Source of the DNA: Streptomyces katrae
Lineage (GTDB): Bacteria > Actinomycetota > Actinomycetes > Streptomycetales > Streptomycetaceae
Length of the DNA: 64,000 nt
Direction of reading: 5' to 3'
NCBI RefSeq assembly: GCF_002028425.1
Contig: NZ_CP020042.1
Coordinates: forward strand, 3,348,001-3,412,000
The notes under the pieces were generated by a model. The model worked only from the letters and a program-made list of their open reading frames with translations, made no database searches and had not been told where the DNA came from. Each line of letters opens with the position of its first letter. The stretch's first letter is position 1. Shown here piece after piece: positions 60,060 to 64,000 of the stretch. The translations under genes and the position numbers were made by a program.

Positions 60060-60236
60060 CTACGCCCCGGCGCCGGGGTCCACCGGCAGCCCGGACGTGT
60101 CGACCGTGAGCTTGCCGACACCGCTCTCCACGACGACCGTCCCGCCGTACGGGATCACGTCCCGGCCCCGGTAGCCGTCGGGGCCCGGGTTCCAGAGGGT
60201 CGTGCAGACGTCCCCGCGGTCGCGGGGAGCAGTGCC
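60060..60236 (-). pseudogene. C-terminal remnant of a Uma2-family gene
   Basis: An open frame of 58 codons reads PRDRGDVCTTLWNPGPDGYR, then GRDVIPYGGTVVVESG and ends LTVDTSGLPVDPGAGA. This matches the final strands of Uma2 proteins (D-x-x-x-G ... VPYG ... ldTs.lp), but the nuclease core is absent. An in-frame TGA lies at 60239-60237 and there is no start codon. It also contains the CCCCGCG-AC-CGCGGGG hairpin (60212-60227). Likely a 5'-deleted relic between the rhomboid and mqnP genes. Confidence 0.6.
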
Positions 60237-60296
60237 TCAAACCAAGCAGGACAAGCACGATCCGCGGCGTGTCCGGGCGTCCTCCACCCCTTCGGG

Positions 60297-61217
60297 CTAC
60301 AGCGTGAAGCCTCGGGTGAGGAGGTCGGCGAGGGCCGCCACGAACAGGCAGATCCCGATCAGGCCGTTGACCGTGAAGAACGCCCGGTTCAGCCGGGACA
60401 AGTCGTGCGGCTTGACGATCGTGTGCTCGTACAGGAACGCCGCCGCGACGATCAGCAGGCCCAGCCACAGGAACGCGCCGCCGTCCGTGAGGAGCGCGTA
60501 CCAGGCCAGCAGGGCCGTGGTGAGGGCGTGGCAGGCGCGGGCGCCCCACAGGGCGCCCGGGACGCCGAAGCGGGCCGGGACCGACTTGACGCCCTCGGCG
60601 CGGTCGGACTCCACGTCCTGGCAGGCGTAGATCAGGTCGAAGCCGCCGATCCACACGCCGATCGCCAGACCGAGGACGACGGCCTCCCACGACCACTCCC
60701 CCGTGACCGCCAGCCAGGCGCCCACCGGGCCCATCGCCTGGGCCAGGCCCAGGATGGCCTGCGGGAAGTTCGTGAACCGCTTGCCGTACGGGTAGACCAC
60801 CATCGGGACCACCGCGACCGGCGCCAGCGCCAGGCACAGCGGGTTGAGGAGGGCGGCGGCCCCCAGGAAGACCACGAGGGCTATCCCCGCGCCCGTCCAG
60901 GCCGACCGCACCGACACCGCGCCGGTGACCAGCTCGCGCCCGGCCGTGCGCGGGTTGCGGGCGTCGAGCTCGCGGTCGATGATCCGGTTCGCGGCCATCG
61001 CGAAGGTCCGCAGGCCCACCATGCACACGGTGACCAGCAGCAGCTCCCGCCAGTGCATCCGCCCGTCCAGGCGGAACATGGCGGTGAGCGCGGCGATGTA
61101 CGCGAACGGCAGCGCGAAGACCGAGTGCTCGATCATCACCAGCCGCAGGAACGCCTTGACCTTGCCGGCCGGCTGCGGCGCCTGTCCGGGGCCGAGCACG
61201 CCTTCGGCGGTGGCCAT
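60297..61217 (-). CDS. mqnP: Menaquinone pathway prenyltransferase MqnP (UbiA family)
   Basis: 306 aa from ATG 61217 (GGGAG about 9 nt upstream). UbiA superfamily: two Asp-rich motifs, NRIIDRELDARNPRTAGREL and YACQDVESDRAEGVKSVPAR, which bind Mg-diphosphate, and eight to nine membrane helices. It attaches the polyprenyl chain to the futalosine-pathway naphthoate (MqnP role, SCO4491 type) rather than ubiquinone precursor. Its start overlaps the previous stop as TGATG, so it is coupled to the 156-aa protein and to the decarboxylase in one operon. Confidence 0.92.
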   Translation of the reverse strand: MATAEGVLGPGQAPQPAGKVKAFLRLVMIEHSVFALPFAYIAALTAMFRLDGRMHWRELLLVTVCMVGLRTFAMAANRIIDRELDARNPRTAGRELVTGAVSVRSAWTGAGIALVVFLGAAALLNPLCLALAPVAVVPMVVYPYGKRFTNFPQAILGLAQAMGPVGAWLAVTGEWSWEAVVLGLAIGVWIGGFDLIYACQDVESDRAEGVKSVPARFGVPGALWGARACHALTTALLAWYALLTDGGAFLWLGLLIVAAAFLYEHTIVKPHDLSRLNRAFFTVNGLIGICLFVAALADLLTRGFTL

Positions 61218-61687
61218 CACGCGAGGCTCCCGCGGAAGTCGGCGAGGTCGGCGCGGAGCGCGTCGGCGTCCACTTCCGGGATCTCCAGGGTGACCGGGCC
61301 GGGCTCCTCGCCCTCCGGCGGGGTGACGACGGCCGTGAACCGGCAGCCCTCGCCCTCTGGGTAGGCCTGGATGCGCAGCACCTCGCCCGCGCCGACGGTG
61401 AACGGCCCCGTCTCGAAGGACAGTTCCGCCAGCAGCCGGTCGGCGAAGTCCTCCGCCTCCGCGTCCCGCAGACCCGGCAGCTCGAAGCCGCCGCCGTCCA
61501 CCCCGTCCTGCTCCCACATCAGCGCCCACACCGTGCCGGGCCCCGCGAACTCCTCCGGGCTCACGCCCGCCTGCTCCGCGGCCTGCCGGACCTCCGGGTC
61601 GGCCGGGTCCAGGCGCGGGCGCACGAGGGCCACGTAGGTCGTGTCGGTGCCGATGAAGAGGGCGGGGCCGCCCATCGCCGTGCTCAC
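61217..61687 (-). CDS. Uncharacterised protein coupled to the menaquinone decarboxylase and prenyltransferase
   Basis: 156 aa from GTG 61687, chosen because AAGGAG lies 8 nt upstream and the GTGA overlap with the decarboxylase stop is a clear coupling signal. It is acidic and soluble: ALFIGTDTTYVALVRPRLDP, FETGPFTVGAGEVLRIQAYP and LEIPEVDADALRADLADFRG. No Cys, no signal peptide, no known domain. The tight 1-4 bp overlaps on both sides with menaquinone genes suggest it may be an accessory to them, though no enzyme step obviously lacks a gene. Confidence 0.8.
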   Translation of the reverse strand: MSTAMGGPALFIGTDTTYVALVRPRLDPADPEVRQAAEQAGVSPEEFAGPGTVWALMWEQDGVDGGGFELPGLRDAEAEDFADRLLAELSFETGPFTVGAGEVLRIQAYPEGEGCRFTAVVTPPEGEEPGPVTLEIPEVDADALRADLADFRGSLA

Positions 61688-63141
61688 AGGCCGTACTCCT
61701 TCCAGCGGCGGTCCACCAGGGCCGCCGTCGCCGGGTCGGACTCGACCATGTCGGGCCAGCCGCCGTCGCGGGTGTAGCCCTCCTCCGGCAGCTTCTTGGT
61801 CGCGTCGATGCCCGCCTTGCCGCCCCAGAACTGCTGGTACGAGGCGTGGTCCAGGTGGTCCACCGGCCCCTCGACCACGGTGAGGTCGCGGGAGTAGTCG
61901 GTGTTGCCGAGGGCCCGCCAGGACACCTCGTGCAGGTCGTGGACGTCGCAGTCCTTGTCCACCACGATGATCAGCTTGGTCAGCGACATCATGTGCGCGC
62001 CCCAGATGGCGTGCATGACCTTCTGGGCGTGCTTGGGGTACTTCTTGTCGATCGAGACGATCGCGCAGTTGTGGAAGCCGCCGGACTCGGGCAGGTGGTA
62101 GTCCACGATGTCCGGGACGATGATCTTCAGCAGCGGCAGGAAGAAGCGTTCCGTCGCGCGGCCCAGCGGGCCGTCCTCCGTCGGCGGGCGGCCCACCACG
62201 ATCGACTGGAGCAGCGGACGCTTGCGCATCGTCACGCAGTCGATCTTCAGCGCGGGGAACGGCTCCTGCGGGGTGTAGAAACCGGTGTGGTCGCCGAAGG
62301 GGCCTTCGGGGAGCATCTCCCCGGGCTCCAGCCAGCCCTCGATCACGACCTCGGCGTTGGCCGGCACCTGGAGCGGGACGGTCTTGCAGTCGACCATCTC
62401 GATCCGCTTGCCCGCCACGAACCCGGCGAACAGGTACTCGTCGATGTCGCCCGGCAGCGGCGCGGTCGAGGCGTAGGTGACGGCCGGCGGGCAGCCGAAG
62501 GCGATCGCGACCGGCAGCCGCTCGCCGCGCGCGGCGGCCACGGCGTAGTGGTTGCGGCTGTCCTTGTGGATCTGCCAGTGCATGCCGATGGTGCGCTTGT
62601 CGTGCCGCTGGAGCCGGTAGAGGCCGAGGTTGCGCACGCCCGTCTCGGGGTGCTTGGTGTGGGTCAGGCCCAGGTTGAAGAAGGAGCCGCCGTCCTTGGG
62701 CCAGGTGAACAGGGCCGGGAGGGCGTCCAGGTCCACGTCGTCGCCGGTGAGGACGACCTCCTGGACGGGCGCGGACTCGCCCTTCACCTTCTTCGGCGGC
62801 ACGTGCACCATCGAGCCGAGCTTGCCGAAGGCCTCGCGGACCCCGATGAAGCCCTGCGGCAGCTCGGGCTTGAGCAGGCCGCCGATCTTCTCGCTGATCT
62901 CGCCGTACGACTTCAGGCCCAGGGCCTTCAGCAGCCGGCGGTCCGTGCCGAAGACGTTCATGGCCAGCGGCATCGCCGAGCCCTTGACGTTCTCGAAGAG
63001 CAGCGCCGGGCCGCCCGCCTTGTTCACTCTGTCGACGATCTCCCCGACCTCCAGGTACGGGTCGACTTCGGCCTTGATGCGCTTGAGGTCGCCCTCCCGC
63101 TCCAGGGCCCGGAGCAGCGAGCGGAGATCGTCGTAAGCCAT
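61684..63141 (-). CDS. mqnL: Menaquinone biosynthesis decarboxylase (UbiD family, MqnL)
   Basis: 485 aa from ATG 63141; no ribosome site, and GATACT lies 7 nt upstream, so probably leaderless. UbiD features: LRSLLRALEREGDLKRI, KIEMVDCKTVPLQVPANAEV, IEGWLEPGEMLPEGPFGDHT (prenyl-FMN and Mn site residues) and DKDCDVHDLHEVSWRALGNT. It should decarboxylate the futalosine-derived naphthoate using prenyl-FMN made by UbiX (58686). It heads a three-gene coupled operon with the 156-aa protein and mqnP. Confidence 0.93.
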   Translation of the reverse strand: MAYDDLRSLLRALEREGDLKRIKAEVDPYLEVGEIVDRVNKAGGPALLFENVKGSAMPLAMNVFGTDRRLLKALGLKSYGEISEKIGGLLKPELPQGFIGVREAFGKLGSMVHVPPKKVKGESAPVQEVVLTGDDVDLDALPALFTWPKDGGSFFNLGLTHTKHPETGVRNLGLYRLQRHDKRTIGMHWQIHKDSRNHYAVAAARGERLPVAIAFGCPPAVTYASTAPLPGDIDEYLFAGFVAGKRIEMVDCKTVPLQVPANAEVVIEGWLEPGEMLPEGPFGDHTGFYTPQEPFPALKIDCVTMRKRPLLQSIVVGRPPTEDGPLGRATERFFLPLLKIIVPDIVDYHLPESGGFHNCAIVSIDKKYPKHAQKVMHAIWGAHMMSLTKLIIVVDKDCDVHDLHEVSWRALGNTDYSRDLTVVEGPVDHLDHASYQQFWGGKAGIDATKKLPEEGYTRDGGWPDMVESDPATAALVDRRWKEYGL

Positions 63142-63231
63142 GGGCCCCAGTATCCGTCACCGAATACCCTGGGGACGTCACCGGGGCCCCGTGCGGGCCC
63201 GCCGCCACTGCCCGGGAGTCGGTCCCACACC

Positions 63232-63570
63232 GTGCTGCGCTATCTGCCGTTCCTGCTGATCATCGCGCTGACCATCTACGCCTTCATCGACTGCCTGAAC
63301 ACCCCGGAGGAGGAGGTCAAGAGCCTCCCCAAGGGGGTGTGGGTGCTGATCATCCTGCTGTTCTCGATCGTCGGCCCGGTGGTGTGGCTGCTCGCCGGCA
63401 AGAAGCGCGCGGCGGCCGGCGGCGCGGGCGCCTTCGGCGGCGGCTTCGGCGGGAGCGGCCGGGGGCGCCGTACGCAGTGGGTGGCGCCCGACGACAACCC
63501 GGAGTTCCTGCGCTCGCTGCGCAAGGACGAGCAGAAGGACACGGACAAGGACAAGGACGACCAGGGCTAG
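63232..63570 (+). CDS. PLDc_N-domain membrane protein
   Basis: 112 aa from GTG 63232. Two membrane helices, LRYLPFLLIIALTIYAFIDC and LPKGVWVLIILLFSIVGPVV with WLLAGKK after, form the PLDc_N domain (cardiolipin-synthase N-terminal type). A Gly-rich stretch and a charged C-terminal tail (FLRSLRKDEQKDTDKDKDDQ) follow. There is no phospholipase domain. Such proteins are common near mqn genes in Streptomyces; function unknown. GGGAG is farther than usual (13 nt), so the start is tentative. Confidence 0.82.
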   Translation: MLRYLPFLLIIALTIYAFIDCLNTPEEEVKSLPKGVWVLIILLFSIVGPVVWLLAGKKRAAAGGAGAFGGGFGGSGRGRRTQWVAPDDNPEFLRSLRKDEQKDTDKDKDDQG

Positions 63571-63573
63571 GGG

Positions 63574-64000
63574 CTAGGAGGCGTACGAGGCCCGTAGCTC
63601 GGCCCAGCGGGCGTCGGTCCACGACGGCCAGTCCGCCGGGTGCCCGGCGAGGGCGGCCTCCAGCATCTCGAAGTGGTCGTGCCAGCCGGCCAGGCAGTCC
63701 AGGCGGTCCGCGTCGCTGCCCTCGCGCTCGTTCAGGAAGCGGATCACCGTCGAGTCGGTGCCGACGGGCTCCAGGTGGAAGCGGATCCGGCCGTGCTCGG
63801 AGACCGTGTACTCCACGACCCGCTCGGTGTCCCAGGCCGTGACCTCCCCCGACACCGTGGTGCCGGTGTTCAGCCAGCGCAGGGTGACGGCACCGCCGAG
63901 ACGGCGTTCCAGCACGTCGGCGGCCGCCAGCCAGGTGCGCAGCCCGTCACCCGTGGTCAGTACGGGCCACAGGGCCTCGTAGGCGTACGGGACGTGCAGC
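63574..64000 (-). CDS. SRPBCC / AHSA1-like protein (5' end outside window)
   Basis: Partial gene of at least 141 codons, with the start beyond position 64000. The visible translation LHVPYAYEALWPVLTTGDGL, RTWLAAADVLERRLGGAVTL, VEYTVSEHGRIRFHLEPVGT, and a C-terminal CLAGWHDHFEMLEAALAGHP with WTDARWAEL matches the START-like ligand-binding fold of AHSA1/SRPBCC proteins. The helix W-x-x-H-x-x-x-L near the C-terminus is typical. Small-molecule binding is likely, the ligand unknown. It is convergent with the PLDc_N gene, with 3 bp between stops. Confidence 0.85.
   Translation of the reverse strand, partial: LHVPYAYEALWPVLTTGDGLRTWLAAADVLERRLGGAVTLRWLNTGTTVSGEVTAWDTERVVEYTVSEHGRIRFHLEPVGTDSTVIRFLNEREGSDADRLDCLAGWHDHFEMLEAALAGHPADWPSWTDARWAELRASYAS

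Noticed and set aside
60205..60233. CRISPR-repeat-like GCTCCCCGCG-AC-CGCGGGGAC element
   Set aside because: It resembles a type I-E repeat of Streptomyces, but only one copy is present, no spacer-repeat periodicity or cas gene is found, and it is in frame with the Uma2-like fragment.

Overview
The window is about 64 kb of very high-GC DNA from a Streptomyces-type actinomycete chromosome. GTG starts are frequent and third codon positions are strongly G/C. The lineage markers are rodlins, chaplins, an HrdD-type sigma factor with a SigR-type promoter, an HTH/DUF397 pair, a GPP34 protein and the futalosine menaquinone pathway. No integrase, transposase, CRISPR array or phage module was found, so it reads as core and near-core chromosome.

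Layout. 1-5205 (minus): a four-gene surface-polysaccharide operon, made of a secreted DUF3344-like protein, a GT4 glycosyltransferase, a polyprenyl-P sugar transferase and an O-antigen-ligase-type protein that runs off the window. 5385-10249: an aerial-hypha surface cluster with a broken chaplin, two rodlins about 3.8 kb apart under near-identical upstream regions, two short chaplins, one long LAATG-anchored chaplin and two other small secreted proteins. A VKOR disulfide-forming enzyme follows. 11-20 kb: a DUF6227 protein, two DHA2-type MFS exporters with WYL and TetR regulators, hrdD, a Uma2 protein and a DODA dioxygenase. 20-31 kb: M6 protease, RidA, cytochrome P450, tRNA-Arg(CCT), class F sortase, a large membrane protein, and an S11 D-Ala-D-Ala carboxypeptidase with a long repetitive cytoplasmic region. 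31-45 kb: GPP34, HTH plus DUF397, aminotransferase, a second Uma2, two long-chain acyl-CoA ligases, an AraC regulator, a lipase and a TAP-type peptidase. 45-56 kb: a frameshifted LppU-like protein, GntR with DUF1648, a kinase/WD40 fusion, MarR with an MBL hydrolase, PIG-V-like and GT2 glycosyltransferases, and a DAACS symporter preceded by a poly-cysteine leader peptide. 56-63 kb: menaquinone genes (mqnE, ubiX, mqnP, mqnL) with an Lrp regulator, a rhomboid protease and small uncharacterised genes. 63-64 kb: a PLDc_N protein and a partial SRPBCC protein.

Most notable points. (1) A 35-codon, apparently leaderless ORF ending in four Cys codons lies upstream of the DAACS transporter, which suggests cysteine-responsive attenuation and possibly cystine as the substrate. 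(2) The rodlin/chaplin cluster is rearranged and contains a decayed chaplin. (3) The carboxypeptidase carries twelve R-T-x-x-F repeats on its predicted cytoplasmic side. (4) Three genes look broken by loss of one C/G in a short run, which may reflect true decay or sequence error.
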